A stretch of DNA of 64,000 bases, from positions 185,657 to 249,656 of the forward strand of contig MU405263.1 of the NCBI GenBank assembly GCA_022836615.1, read 5' to 3'. This DNA comes from Annulohypoxylon bovei var. microspora. Taxonomy: Eukaryota; Ascomycota; Sordariomycetes; Xylariales; Hypoxylaceae. Under the pieces are notes generated by a model, which was not told the DNA's origin, did no database searches, and saw only the letters and a list, made by a program, of their open reading frames with translations. The position numbers were made by a program, and so were the translations under genes. Positions 1 through 11,314 of this stretch are shown in pieces (the stretch's first letter is position 1; every line of letters starts with the position of its first letter).

Positions 1-172
1 TGAGTGAGCTTCAATCTTAATTTCACATGGCTGGCGGGCTCATATATATCACTACCTATTGGCATTGCTAATAAAATCGTTATTGTTTTAATACCATAAC
101 TCCTATTTCACACAGTGCCTAATTACTAGGTACACATCTAAGTCGCGTCAAAACGCGTCGACTCGCTAAATT
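1..172. other. Upstream region of the AT-hook gene
   Basis: AT-rich leader before the ATG at 173. No coding sequence or clear promoter element is seen, apart from generic TATA-like stretches near 45-55. Confidence 0.4.
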
Positions 173-2313
173 ATGGCGCCTCGTCGGGTAATTGCAGACT
201 CCGACGACGAAGATGACGACGACCGTCCATTGACTCCTCTTAGAGAAGACGCGGAGGGAATCCCACCAGACATAGAGCCCTTGAGCCCTCAGCTGCCGGA
301 TACACAGAAGCCGATATCCGGTACTACGGATCAGTCATTCTTTGCTAGTGTCTATGATGAACAGCAGAGCATGGCATTGGAACAATCCCAGCTTATCGAG
401 CGTATCGTCCGCCAGAGTCAAAAGGCAAGCGGAAGCAGTGGTGAGGTATCGCTCCCGGCTAAAGGCAAGGGCAAGAGACTCGATGCTTCTTCCACCACTA
501 ATGTCACGTCGCCGGGAGTCCTGAAGAACCAAGGAAACGAACTGTCGCTTTTCAGCGACGGTGCGTCTGGCGTCACGACACCGCAAAAAAGTGCTCCCGG
601 GGAATGGGACGTTCCTAGTAGTGCTGAGGGTACATCTACTCCAAGAACTGCTAAAAACTCAAAGGGGAAGAGGGAGAAATCGTATGGAAAGCAAAAAGGG
701 ACCCAATCAAAAATGTTTGGAAGTCCTGCTGCAGTAAAGATGTTCATGGGAAATGATGCTACGCATGAGGAGACCGTTCATGGCTTGACTACTCTCGATG
801 AAACTCTTCCTAGAAATGACGGAGGTGAACCATCCCCAGAGCCAGCAACGAAACGGAAGAAGGTCTCGCTTTATGACTCCGTACCCCACGAAGCACCGGC
901 GCCAACGAATTTTTACATTGCCCAGAGCAATCTCACGACTATGCAGAAGCTCGAGTATCAGAGGGTCAATGTGACACAGAATAGCTACTCTGGCCTACCT
1001 GTTTCACTCCCTAATCCAAAGTCAAGTGGCGTGTCGACAGTTGCGTATTCAACGCCAAGTCGATACGCATCTTCTTCGGGGCCGCCACTTCCGTGGGAAC
1101 GAGGTTCTATGGCTGATACCCAACTTGCCGAAAGCCCTGATGTCATGGACGTAGGTGTATCCATATAAATTGAGTTTCTAAGCTTAACTAATCTGTAATT
1201 TAAATTTAGATAACATCTTCTCCAGATATAATTGCGGCTGGTCATGGCTACGCTCCAGTAGCAGATATGGGACCCCCGTATATCCCTACAAATACAGTGT
1301 CTCATGAAGTCGAAGCACCAATTGGCGACTCTACAATGGGAGACCCACCAAACAAGAAAAGAAAGAAGAGATCAAAGGATATTCAAGATGAAGACGAGCT
1401 CGTACAAGATCAATCGTGGGACCCTAGTACAATTGATGACTACAAAGACAATCACAAACGCCGACGTCCTAATGAAGATGACGGGGATATCGAACTCATT
1501 ATACATCCACCCGAGGAGGAACCTCCCCAGGAAATAGAGCGCGGAGATCTTCCTCGAGAGGACGTGTATAGAGTCGATGAGCCTGTCCCTGAAATGCCAG
1601 CAACAGAACTACCTATTCCACCTAGTGCACCCGAACCCGTCCAGTTAGAAGCCCAGCCGGTTCCTCCACCGAAGAAGCGTGGACGCAAGAAAAAGCAGCC
1701 TGCGAATGAGCAGGTCGTTCAAGACGAACTGCCTGTCGAGAATCAGGCTACTGCTCAAGAGCCACCTACCGCCGCCAAGGGTTCTGAGATTCAAGTCGAG
1801 CCAGAAAAACCTAAGAAGAAAAGAGGCCGACCACGGAAATCAGATCCGGCGAAGTCCGAAGCCCTGATAGTTCCAGAATTTGAACCCATTGATCCACCCA
1901 AGACTCTCGGAAATGACGATGAGAGTGAAGGAATCACTTCAGAGCGGACTGAAGCGATCAAGAAGTCGAGGCGAAAACCCCAAGCCCAAAGGAAAGAGGG
2001 AGAAGATGTAGAAACAAATGAGCCGGCGGCGAATGTGAATAGAGACAGAGATGTGACTCCCTTGAAAGAAATTAGTAGCAACACTAGGACACCATCCAAA
2101 AAGTCTACATCGGCCGAAGCCGTACCTACGGGACCCGCTATCGAATCACTAACGGGTCCGAATTTGCCTCCAAAGTCTCTGGAGAAAGGTCACACGACCC
2201 CTAAACCCACACCCACACCCACGCCCACGACTTCCCAGCCCAAGGTACCGTATCGGGTCGGACTTAGCAAGCGAACGAGGATAGCATCACTACTAAAGAT
2301 TATTAAAAGATAG
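173..2313 (+). CDS. AT-hook-containing nuclear protein (hypothetical)
   Basis: Two exons, 173-1150 and 1210-2313, joined in phase 0 across a 59-bp GT...AG intron with a CTTAACTAAT branch region; predicted 693 aa. The protein is hydrophilic and low in complexity. The N-terminus has an acidic Asp/Glu run (about residues 9-18). The middle is Ser/Pro/Thr-rich. The C-terminal half has two basic AT-hook-like cores, KKRGRKKK near residue 481 and KKRGRPRK near 529, plus a Thr-Pro repeat near the end. AT-hooks bind the minor groove of AT-rich DNA, so a chromatin or DNA-associated nuclear role is inferred. I see no enzymatic domain and do not recognise a named orthologue. The intron is supported because removing it joins two long open frames without a stop. 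Confidence 0.75.
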
Positions 2314-2623
2314 GAAGGGCGAGCTAGCTTCCATCCACACGAACAACACCTGCTGCTCGTGAGTAATGGGATCGTCCCTTAAACGCTATCCGAATCTTCA
2401 ATATCTATCTTATAATATAATATACGGGATTTTGTAGCAGGTCCAACGCCGAGAAAGAAAGATCTCATTCCGCCTTTGCTCATGACTTCTCCTAAGCATA
2501 GTATATAGCTGATGCTGTTTTACGAGGGCTAGCAACTGATTGGACGGGCGAGGGCGGACGGCTAGGCACGTATATGTAGTACTGTGGCTGCATAGGGTCT
2601 GCATAACACGTCACCGTTTTGTA
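2314..2623. other. Intergenic region
   Basis: Downstream of the AT-hook gene. Short overlapping reading frames occur on both strands but none looks like a protein. The right end runs into the 18-bp minisatellite. Confidence 0.4.
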
Positions 2624-2722
2624 GGCTGTGTTAAGCACCAAGGCTGTGTTAAGCACCAAGGCTGTGTTAAGCACCAAGGCTGTGTTAAGCACCAAGGCTG
2701 TGTTAAGCACCAAGGCTGTGTT
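2624..2722. repeat. 18-bp tandem minisatellite
   Basis: Five full tandem copies of GGCTGTGTTAAGCACCAA (2624-2713) plus nine bases of a sixth. The copies are identical, so expansion looks recent. The array ends about 75 bp before the ATG of the NACHT gene and so lies in its promoter or 5' leader. Because 18 is a multiple of three, the array stays open on both strands and creates spurious short ORFs; I do not regard them as genes. Confidence 0.95.
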
Positions 2723-2795
2723 CGAGATTTTCAAATATCATTTCGACAGAGACGGCCTGATATTATGTAGCTAACATGCTACAATCGTCGGCGAT

Positions 2796-5700
2796 ATGGA
2801 CCCATTCACAGCGATTGGGCTCGCAGGCAACATCGTTAGTTTCTTGGATTTCGGCTACAAGTTAATTTCCGCAGCCAAGGGCATTCGCGCATCAGCCTCT
2901 GGTTCAAGCGCATACAACGACGACTTATCTCATTCGGTGCAGCAGCTCCAGCAACTCATCGCCAACTTGAAGGTGGCTAAACCGCTTGGTTCCTTCTCAA
3001 AACAGGAACTATCCCTTCTCCAAGTCGCCAGTGACTGTGAGGGTGTGTCGATACAGCTGGCGAATTTACTCGATAAACTAAAGGCTCGGAATCCACAGTC
3101 TATACGAGGAGCCTCTCGAGCTGCGATACGGAACTGGCATAAGAAAGATGAGAAGACCGATTTAGAGCTGAAGCTAGATCGTTGTAGGCAGCAATTGAAC
3201 TTGGAGCTTGTGAGCTTATCGAGGTAAGATTCAATCAATGCATATTCCGCTTAGGTATTCTTGATCTTAAAATCAACACAGGACCGAATCATTAGAACGG
3301 CTGAACGTGCTTATCGCCCACGGCCAAGCCAGTGAATATGAGTTGCAATCACTTACAAAAAACGTAGAATCTCTGCGACTGGGTACCAATGTCTCCTGCC
3401 TCGGTTCTGAAGCACTAAACCAGATCCGATCGTTGCTTCAATTGACTGAAGATGCCATATTAAACGTCCGCCAGGCTCGTATCCTGGATGCCCTGCGGTT
3501 CGAACGTATGAATGAAAGGGTTGAAGACATTGAAGAGGCTCATCAAAAGACCTTTGGCTGGATTTTCGCTAACGCAGTCAGCGAAACAACGCGCCGTCTC
3601 GGTATAAATGAATATGATAATGACCAGATTCAAATTCACACTTCACATTCCCCAAATGAAGATGGCGAGGCGAGTTCTGCCTTATCGAGTCTGGATTCAA
3701 GTCCTGTTTACACTGCTTTGTGTTCAACCACCGACAATAGAATTCGCAGTGATCATCTCATATGTCTTCCCGGAAACGACTTGGATGACGACTCAAGCTT
3801 TGAGTGGGTTTTAGATGATCTCCCAGTAACCGAAAATGATAATGGTTCACTTGTATCAGACGTTGAATCCGTCCACTCGGAGATTTTTCAACAACGACGG
3901 GCAACGTCACCGGCTCTATCAGATGTAGACATATCGAATTCAGTAAGGGAAAAGATGGCGGGAGCTCGTGCTAGCTTTATTAATTGGTTAGAACGAGATA
4001 CCGGAATCTTCTACATCTCGGGGAAGCCAGGGTCTGGTAAATCGACGTTAATGAAATATATTACACGGCACCCTAAAACTAAAGACTATCTGAGAGCTTG
4101 GGCAGGCGAGAATGTTATCTTGGGAACGTTCTTCTTTTGGAAGCCCGGTTCTGCTCTCCAAAAGAGCATAAAGGGGCTCATTCGGGGGCTGCTACACTGC
4201 CTCCTCTCTGAATGTCACGATCTGATTCCCTTCACATTTCCAGCGCAGTGGGAATCATCGGCTCATAGAGGAAGTGTTCACATTGAACATGACGATTGTC
4301 AACAAGCTTTTAAGAGACTTATTGCTGCAACTAAGACTCATGGAGAGCATAAATTCGCGCTTTTTATAGATGGTCTGGATGAATTCGACGGGAATCACGC
4401 GGCCCTGATCCGACAATTACTTGCGTGGACCAACAAGAACCCGAACGTAAAGATTTGCGTTTCTAGCCGGGAATGGCCTATATTTAGAGATGCATTCGGG
4501 AGCTGTCCTAAGTTTCGACTACATGACCTTACAAGCTCTGACATTCGGCTGTTCATCAGGGACAGGTTTTGCGAGATGCATATCACTACCTTGATAAACA
4601 ATGACAACTATGAAACTGTTCCGGGAACCTACAATGTCAAATACATGGAGGACACTATCGTTCGTCAGTCGGACGGCGTTTTCTTATGGGTATCGATTGT
4701 TCTTCGACACGTCGAGGATGGTTTGGCGAATGGTGACCGGATGAAAGATCTAATGAGGCTGATTGAGTCTCTTCCAACCGACCTTGAGCCCAGTGAGTAT
4801 TTTCAAGCTTGCTTTCAATATATTTCTACCCAGTCCTATAAGGATATGCTTGCTACGGCATGTCTAAGCTCGCTATCTAATTATGCCAATTGCTAACCTT
4901 GGCTATTCCAGTGTTCCAACAGCTTTTAGAATCAATCCCCCGTAATAACCGGAAATTAGCATACAGCATGCTCTCACTGGTTCATTATTGTCATACGCTC
5001 GTATTTCGTACCTTATCAGCGATGCATGTCTCATTCCTAGAAGACTATATCGAAAATGAGAATTTTGCGTTAGATTCAGCTATTAGCTTACCGGCGACGA
5101 AGGAGAGGAGTGAAAGGTTAATAAGAACCAAGAGGCGAATATACGGCTTATGTAAGGGACTTCTTGAACTACGCCCGATCGTCGGTCCGCCTAAGCTTTC
5201 GAAAGCGTTGGGGAGTGAGGTTTGTCTTATACATCGATCAATCTCGGAGTTCTTGGAAAGCCAATATTTTAGGCGGAAGATGGACTTGGAATTGCCAAAT
5301 TTCGACCCCTTTGATGCTTATTGTCATACATACCTTGGTCTACTTCAACATGTTCATCTCCCAGCGTCTTATTTCATCTCCAAACCCGACCTGCGGCGTA
5401 GGCTGCATGTCGACACTTACTACGGTATACTCGTAACTGGGGAGACGTTTGATCTCTCTGCCGACCTATCACTTAAGGACGACATAGAATCAATAATTCG
5501 AAAATATCTAGAACACATTATCTCCGCTCGACGAGAAGATTCTTTGCGTTTTCACAAATTTCTAGACGCCGTCCATCAAACACTCATTAACTTAAACCCG
5601 AATTTGAAGTATAGCAAATGTGCGCTGGTAGTGTACAATTCGGATGTGGCCGTCCATTATAACGTTGAAGACCTCGTTATGATATCTTGCGCGCATACAT

Positions 5701-6638
5701 ACTTCTACGAATACCTACTCTTAAAACAGAGTATCAGCCCCGATTTGATGGCCTCCTGCACGTCCGTCGCCCTACTCAGCCTCAGATTGCTCGGACACGG
5801 AAATTCGAAAGCGTGGAACGCAGCCATGAAAACGCTCGTAGCCCTCTTTAGCCACGGAGCTTCCCCAGACTCCAGCATAATTCCCGGCAGAGAGTCTACG
5901 TTCCACATGATGCTCCAGGAGTGGTTCTATCTCAGAGGCCCTAGCCTAATGATCCTCGCTTTCATGCTGTACCACGGCGCAAACCCGCGGTTTACCTTCG
6001 TCGTAAGCAAGACGAAGTACATGTTTCTGCGCGATACTGCGGAAGAGGCTATCTTTAAGGCATACTTTACTTCGGAGAGATTCGTGTCCGACCTGGAACA
6101 CGGCGTGAAGACTGAAACTATACGGATACTACGACCACGCGACGGTCACTACGCCATCAAAGCATCCCCCGCCGTCCTCGACAGCATCGAACGCTACGGC
6201 CACGTCATCGACCTAAGGACTCTGGTCTCCTTATGGTTCCCGGACCAGAGCGCCGTCCTGCAACAAGTCATAGACTGGATACTGGACCTCGGCGTTCCCG
6301 TGGACGCGCAGCACCGCGCGCAGCTGCAGGACCGCTTCGGCCCCGCGCTTCGGCCCTTCTTCGACCCGGGACACCCCGAGTTCGTCCAGCCCGACGACGG
6401 GTACAAGAAATTCCCCTTCCCCGGGTTCTCTAGGACAGACCAATTCATCTCGGGCCATACCGCGTATATAAGGTACGCGGTTTTCCTAATACCGGAGGCG
6501 AGGTTTGGGGGGATCAGACGCTGCGAGGAAGAGGTGGAGAGGAAGGGGAAGGGGAAGGGGAAGAGGAAGGGGAAGAGGAAGGGGAAGAGGAAGGGGAAGA
6601 GGAAGGGGAAGAGGAAGGGAGAGGAAGGGGCTAGGTGA
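2796..6638 (+). CDS. NACHT-type STAND NTPase (NLR-like)
   Basis: Three exons, 2796-3223, 3282-4792 and 4912-6638, give 1221 aa. Intron 1 is 58 bp; intron 2 is 119 bp with a TGCTAAC branch site. The N-terminus (MDPFTAIGLAGNIVSFLDFG) is the helical fungal domain usually found before NACHT modules. Walker A is GKPGSGKST at residues 390-398 and Walker B is LFIDGLDE at 503-510, followed by a NACHT-like region with a SSREWP motif. Proteins of this class are intracellular sensors, often linked to heterokaryon incompatibility or immunity; that role is family knowledge, not shown here. No WD40, ankyrin or TPR repeat is obvious in the last 500 residues. The protein instead ends in a Lys/Gly/Arg-rich tail encoded by a purine repeat. 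Start chosen because it gives the family N-terminus. Confidence 0.88.
6539..6627. repeat. Purine-rich 12-bp tandem repeat inside the NACHT gene
   Basis: Imperfect tandem repeats of AGGAAGGGGAAG on the + strand encode alternating Lys, Gly and Arg at the C-terminus of the NACHT protein. The unit is divisible by three, so copy-number change would lengthen or shorten the basic tail without a frameshift. The strand is pure purine and could form triplex DNA. Confidence 0.9.
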
Positions 6639-7071
6639 ATGAATGCTGGATATGTACGCTGCGGACTGCGTGAAACCTGCGGAAATGTGAAATGGAGCTT
6701 GAGATACGGTAGAGCGTAGCTTTTTTACTTGATAGCTGCGTCGAGGTGATCGATATGGGCAAGGCTGATACGAGAACTGTTCGAATGGGCTTGCATTTTG
6801 AGCGCCATCGAAATTCTTACCGGTATGGTCTAACTTACGTCTAGGGTTCGTAACATTGGCGCCGACTGAAGAAATCTAGACGTGGTAAAGTCCCTTTTCT
6901 TTCTCTAGATTCCTAGGTCTTTGATTGAATAGGCATCATGGGTACTAGATAGTCAGCATATCACTTGTCTTGTGGGATATAACACCAGCAACTCACTCGT
7001 TACTACTAAACCAAGTACAATTGCAATAAAACAACGTATTCATTCTCATAAACATATGCTATTTTCTATAG
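6639..7071. other. Intergenic region downstream of the NACHT gene
   Basis: AT-rich, with several in-frame stops in every frame. A short ATG frame near 6786 stops after 19 codons. The right end (TTTTCTATAG) could be a splice acceptor for the reading frame beginning at 7072. No convincing first exon was found. Confidence 0.4.
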
Positions 7072-7431
7072 TACCAGCCTAATGCTCCAGCAACACCAGC
7101 CTCTGCACATTTTGATCCGATCCCAGAAGCGCAAACCCACTCACAACGCCAGCAACCCTCTTCCACAACAGTCTCGGAACTTTCGAAGAAATTTCTTCCG
7201 CTGTGTCTCTGGGGATTCCTAAGCTGTACTATCGTCATCATGGTATTCCCCGAGACTATCAAAGCTATCCTAGTCGTTCGACTGGAAAACACGAAGCTTA
7301 TCTTCATTACCTTCTTCTGCTACCTCTCTGATACTCTTTTCGGCGCGTTTAATATTGTCGATAGATTCTTGGCGTTGCCTGGAGTATCCTCGAATGGGCC
7401 TTCAACTTGTTCTTCCTAATCGTACCAATAG
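7072..7431 (+). pseudogene. Membrane-protein-like reading frame, probably broken
   Basis: From 7072 the + strand reads openly for about 110 codons with a protein-like composition: a Pro/Gln/Ser-rich stretch, then hydrophobic segments (LPLCLWGFLSCTIVIMVF and LIFITFFCYLSDTLFGAF). Near 7383 the frame runs into a stop, but a one-base shift opens another hydrophobic segment (SILEWAFNLFFLIVPIEIL) ending at a stop at 7440. This suggests a small multi-pass membrane protein with a frameshift, or one with an unrecognised intron. An acceptor-like TTTTCTATAG lies just before it, but no upstream exon with a start codon was identified. I do not recognise the family. The opposite-strand ORF over the same bases lacks such a pattern. 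Confidence 0.35.
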
Positions 7432-7440
7432 AGATTCTCA

Positions 7441-7754
7441 AGTAGGACAGAAAAGTCTAGATCAGAAGAGTACGACGGCGAAGGGGGTAGGATTGTGTCT
7501 CGAATGTACTCAACCATGCGTAGTGGATAATATACAAGACACAATTACTTTCATATAACAATATCGTGTCGCTGAAGTGTCGTGCTAATGTTGAAATTAC
7601 TTGAACTTCGAGGAGCATTCTGTCGAAGGCTAGCACACCGTATCTGGTCGTTCCATGGAGCCAAGGTCACAATCTACGAATATATGTAAACTAGCCTCTA
7701 TCAAAGATCAAGGCTTTTATACATGTATACGTAGACGAGAACCGGCAGCGTGAA
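7441..7754. other. Intergenic region
   Basis: AT-rich; presumably the 3' flank of the zinc-finger gene on the minus strand. Nothing else seen. Confidence 0.4.
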
Positions 7755-9047
7755 TCATAACCGTGGAGGATGTTCCCGCAAAGCATCACTCATCCGTCGG
7801 TGTAGGTTCGGGTCATTATGGCTGTCCTGAGCACCAGAGAGGGATCCAGAGATGCCCGGGGATGTAGTTCCAACCCGGCCCCGTTCCTGCAACCGGAAGT
7901 TCATGAGCCACCTCACGTGCATCCCAAGTACACCCATAGTGCTCCGGATCTCGGTAAGCTGGTCTTTGATCTGCGAGCTCTCATTGAAGAGCATCATCGA
8001 ATGGCGGCCCTCGACTTCGTTGAGGGCGGAAGAAAGGCGCTCGACCTTGGACTCCATGGTTTCGAACAGGGATAAGAAATACTGGTCCTTGGACTCGTAG
8101 GGCGCGTTCTCTTCGTGGGATGAAGTACCCTCGGGCAAGCTGATATCGGATATAGGTTCCGGCGAGCTCGTCGAGGGCATGGGAAACCCGCGAGTCTCGA
8201 GGAACTTGATCCGCCGGTCCTTCAACCGATCCTTCTCCCGCAGCGCGCCGATCTCGGCCCGGAGGTCCGCCAATTGCTCTCCCACAGGTCCGACGACCCG
8301 GTATGCGCATATGAAGGCGTGCTCCTCCAATTGCTTGCGTCTGACGTGCTGCGTACAGCCGAAGGGGGCGAACTTGCAAGAAGTCTGGGCTTCGGGGCAT
8401 TCTTTCGAGTGTTCCTCCTGCTTATGCCGCACATATTCGGCTTTGCATAGCCTACACTGCGTCTTCCGGTTAGGACATTCGGTGTCCTGGTGTTCTTCTA
8501 GGTCGGCCTTCTGCCTCACTTGGTCACAATATTCACACTTGACATCGTAGTGGAGACATCCCTTGCCGATGTCCTTCCTAACTACAGTCTTATCGCAGGA
8601 GGGATGGGGGCACGGCACGAGTGTCTTATCGCAATATCGCGCGACGTGGTTCTCGACCAGCGACCGAGACACGATGAGACCGCACCCGCGTGGACTGTTT
8701 GGACATCTGACCGATAGGTTATCTAGTTGGTTGTGGATGATCTTAGGGGCGGGCCGTGTATCGGATACGAGTTTCAAAGGAAGCCGGTCGACCGGACAGA
8801 CGGGATTTAGAGCGTGAGCTTGGATGATGCATTTCTGGCAGAAGACGTGGTCACAGGCGGTAATCACGGGAGTTATAAAAGGGACTCGGCATATCGGACA
8901 TATAAGGTTCTCGTCGACGTCGCCTTCATAGTCGAGGGCTCTCAGGTCTAGGGCTGTAGCCGGAGCCTCGCCGCCCAAAAAAGGTCGGAGAGCTAGGGTG
9001 GCGGTAGTAGCTACTATTCCTTCCTCCGGAGTGTTGGGCGGTGGCAT
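7755..9047 (-). CDS. RING-finger / TRAF-type zinc-finger protein
   Basis: Single exon of 430 aa. A C3HC4 RING finger is complete: C50, C53, C65, H67, C70, C73, C84, C87. It is followed by Cys/His-rich segments spaced like TRAF-type zinc fingers (about residues 114-245), then a predicted coiled coil (about 255-290) and a Ser/Pro-rich C-terminus with a second helical stretch near 330-390. The layout RING, TRAF zinc fingers, coiled coil matches TRAF-like E3 ubiquitin ligases, so an E2-dependent ubiquitin-transfer role is inferred. No MATH/TRAF-C domain is visible. Substrate and location are unknown. Transcribed towards the NACHT gene. Confidence 0.87.
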   Translation of the reverse strand: MPPPNTPEEGIVATTATLALRPFLGGEAPATALDLRALDYEGDVDENLICPICRVPFITPVITACDHVFCQKCIIQAHALNPVCPVDRLPLKLVSDTRPAPKIIHNQLDNLSVRCPNSPRGCGLIVSRSLVENHVARYCDKTLVPCPHPSCDKTVVRKDIGKGCLHYDVKCEYCDQVRQKADLEEHQDTECPNRKTQCRLCKAEYVRHKQEEHSKECPEAQTSCKFAPFGCTQHVRRKQLEEHAFICAYRVVGPVGEQLADLRAEIGALREKDRLKDRRIKFLETRGFPMPSTSSPEPISDISLPEGTSSHEENAPYESKDQYFLSLFETMESKVERLSSALNEVEGRHSMMLFNESSQIKDQLTEIRSTMGVLGMHVRWLMNFRLQERGRVGTTSPGISGSLSGAQDSHNDPNLHRRMSDALREHPPRL

Positions 9048-9831
9048 ATTCTGAGACGGTGTACTTTCATAGGGGTCATGAAGTATTGAGTCCCAAGGAC
9101 CTCGGCCACATCAAAATAGTGGCAAGGTTCGGTGTTGGCAAGATTACATACAATGAACATTGAAAGTTGTAAGTTGGAACAGTTGGAAGTTTAACATCTT
9201 ATGACATATGGAGGGGCTATACTGGATAAATATATATACCTTTTCTGTCAATTGATAGTCATGCACTATCATGAACAATTGCACAAATTGAAGCATTGCC
9301 AAAGCTTAAAAAGGCAATTGCCATCAAATATTGGATACCGGGATCCACCGTGTCGGGATCAAGGTTACTTGTTCCTGACGGATAGACGGAATATGTAATA
9401 CCACAAGTAATTGCAAATACATATTACTCATCTGTATTTTTATTAAAGAAATAGCTAGGTCTATCATTCAACATTCAAGACGAGTTGCTTGCTTTTAGAA
9501 GAGAGTATTTCAGAGCGTTGAAAGAGTTATCTGGTACAAAACTCGTTGAATACAATCATGTACACCTCTACCCCAGCCTCGGCAAATATTTAATCTTATC
9601 TATGTCTCGAAAAAGCAAAAAAAAGTACGCCATTGAATAGATCTGGTTCAGCTCCGATGCAGCTAGAGGAAAGACAACTCAACAAATTCCCACAAAAGTC
9701 TAAATAACACTTCACCTCCCTCACCACATCCCGGGGGCACATAATTCACCTTCTCTTATATGTAGAAGGCAAGCTTTTTTGTGTCTATCGCTTTAATTGA
9801 AACGAAGGGAGCCTGCTATCGGTAAAAGAAA
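9048..9831. other. Intergenic region between divergent genes
   Basis: Shared upstream region of the zinc-finger gene (minus) and the TSC13 gene (plus). AT-rich, with a CT-rich stretch at about 9700-9760 typical of highly expressed fungal promoters. No gene seen. Confidence 0.45.
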
Positions 9832-10892
9832 ATGGCAGGCCTAACCCTGAAAGTCACCAACAGGTCCCGGAAGGGCCTCAAGGGCCTCCCTCCCACCATC
9901 GAGCTGCCCGACGATGCCACGGTCGACGACGCGAAGCAGGCCGTCGCGCGCGCCGCCAAGGTGTCCGACCACTACCGCATCGGCATCTTCGACCCCGTCT
10001 CCAAGAAGACCATCAAGGACAGGAACTCTCTGCTAAGAAGCCACGCCGAGGTCGTGAAGCGCGGAGAGCTGCTCGTTAAGGACCTTGGTACGCTGCTGCT
10101 GCTGCCCAATATTTAACTATGCGAACTAGTTAGTACCTAGTATATAGAATCGGAGCTGACTGAGATTTCGTTATAACAGGCACGCAAATCGGCTGGCGCC
10201 TCGTCTACGTGATCGAGTACCTCGGGCCGCTCCTCTTCCACCCGCTCTTCCTCGGCCTGCGGCACCAGCTATACCCGGCCGTCTACCCGTTCCTGAAGGC
10301 GTACCTGCCGTACGCGGCGCGCGCCGATCCCTCGCTCTCGTTCGCGCAGCAGGCGGCGTTCGGGATGGTGATGGCGCACTTCGCGAAGCGGGAGCTGGAG
10401 ACCATGTTCCTGCACAAGTTCAGCGCGGCGACGATGCCGTTCGCGTACGTGTTCCGGAACTCGGTCTTCTACTGGGCGATGGCCGGGTTCCTGGGCGCGC
10501 TCGAGATCTACGCGCCCTTCTCGCCCGCCGCCGTCGCCCCCGACGCCCCCACGCCCCTGACCTACCTCGGCTTCTTCCTCTACGCCTTCGGCGAGCTCAT
10601 GAACCTCGACGTCCACTACTACCTCGCGCACCTGCGCAGGCCCGGCGAGACCGACCGCAAGATACCGCGCGGCCACGGCTTCGGCATCGTCACCTGCCCC
10701 AACTACATGTACGAAATAATCGCGTGGATCGGCATCATCATCGTCACCCGCAGCCCCTCCCTGCTCGCCTTCATCTTCGTCGGCTCCTACTACATGTACA
10801 CCTGGGGCTGGGGCAAGGAGAAGACGTACCGCAAGCAGTTCGGCGACAAGTACAAGAAGAAGCGCTTCGTCATGCTGCCGGGTCTGCTATAA
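9832..10892 (+). CDS. TSC13: Very-long-chain trans-2-enoyl-CoA reductase (TSC13 family)
   Basis: Exons 9832-10087 and 10180-10892 flank a 92-bp intron; joining them gives 322 aa, close to yeast Tsc13 (about 310). The N-terminal 85 residues form a ubiquitin-like domain. The rest is a steroid 5-alpha-reductase C-terminal fold with several membrane spans, including the FGIVTCPNYMYEI stretch and the C-terminal YYMYTWGWGKEKTYRKQFG block, where the conserved catalytic Tyr region of the family lies. The enzyme carries out the last, NADPH-dependent reduction in each cycle of very-long-chain fatty-acid elongation in the ER, feeding sphingolipid synthesis. A basic C-terminus (KYKKKRF...) fits ER residence. 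Codon use is strongly GC-biased, as in a well-expressed housekeeping gene. Confidence 0.95.
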
Positions 10893-11314
10893 GCTTGTTC
10901 GGCTTGTGGATTTTGGCGATACGACTGATGGTGAAACGTCCATGTTCTTTCCTGCATTCCTTTCGGTGTTCTTAGAGGGGGGGTGGATGCGGGATCGGGG
11001 GAATGGGACGATTATATATGAATGAGTCCGGGAAGATCTAGAAACAGAGCTATATCGAACTAATGTTGGACTAATCTAATGAGACCTACTTAATATACTG
11101 TTATGTGTAAATACCATAATACACTATGTTGCATGATATAGACCTCATCCATCATAGTGAACGAATAAAATATACCGAACATTGAACAACGAGCTCTTTG
11201 ACTAAATCGCTCGTCCGAATAAACGTATCAGCCACCAAACTCCGTTGAACCATAACTCCGTACCTTATATCATATCGACATAACCGCTACGCTAAGAAAA
11301 TTAGCCTGATCTCA
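10893..11314. other. Intergenic region between convergent genes
   Basis: AT-rich 3' flanks of two converging genes. No coding sequence seen. Confidence 0.45.

Noticed and set aside
2492..2770. Repetitive ORFs on both strands across the minisatellite
   Set aside because: They arise only because the 18-bp unit is a multiple of three; no start context or domain.
10269..10676. 135-codon minus-strand frame in TSC13
   Set aside because: Composition bias from the GC-rich sense codons; no protein-like motif.
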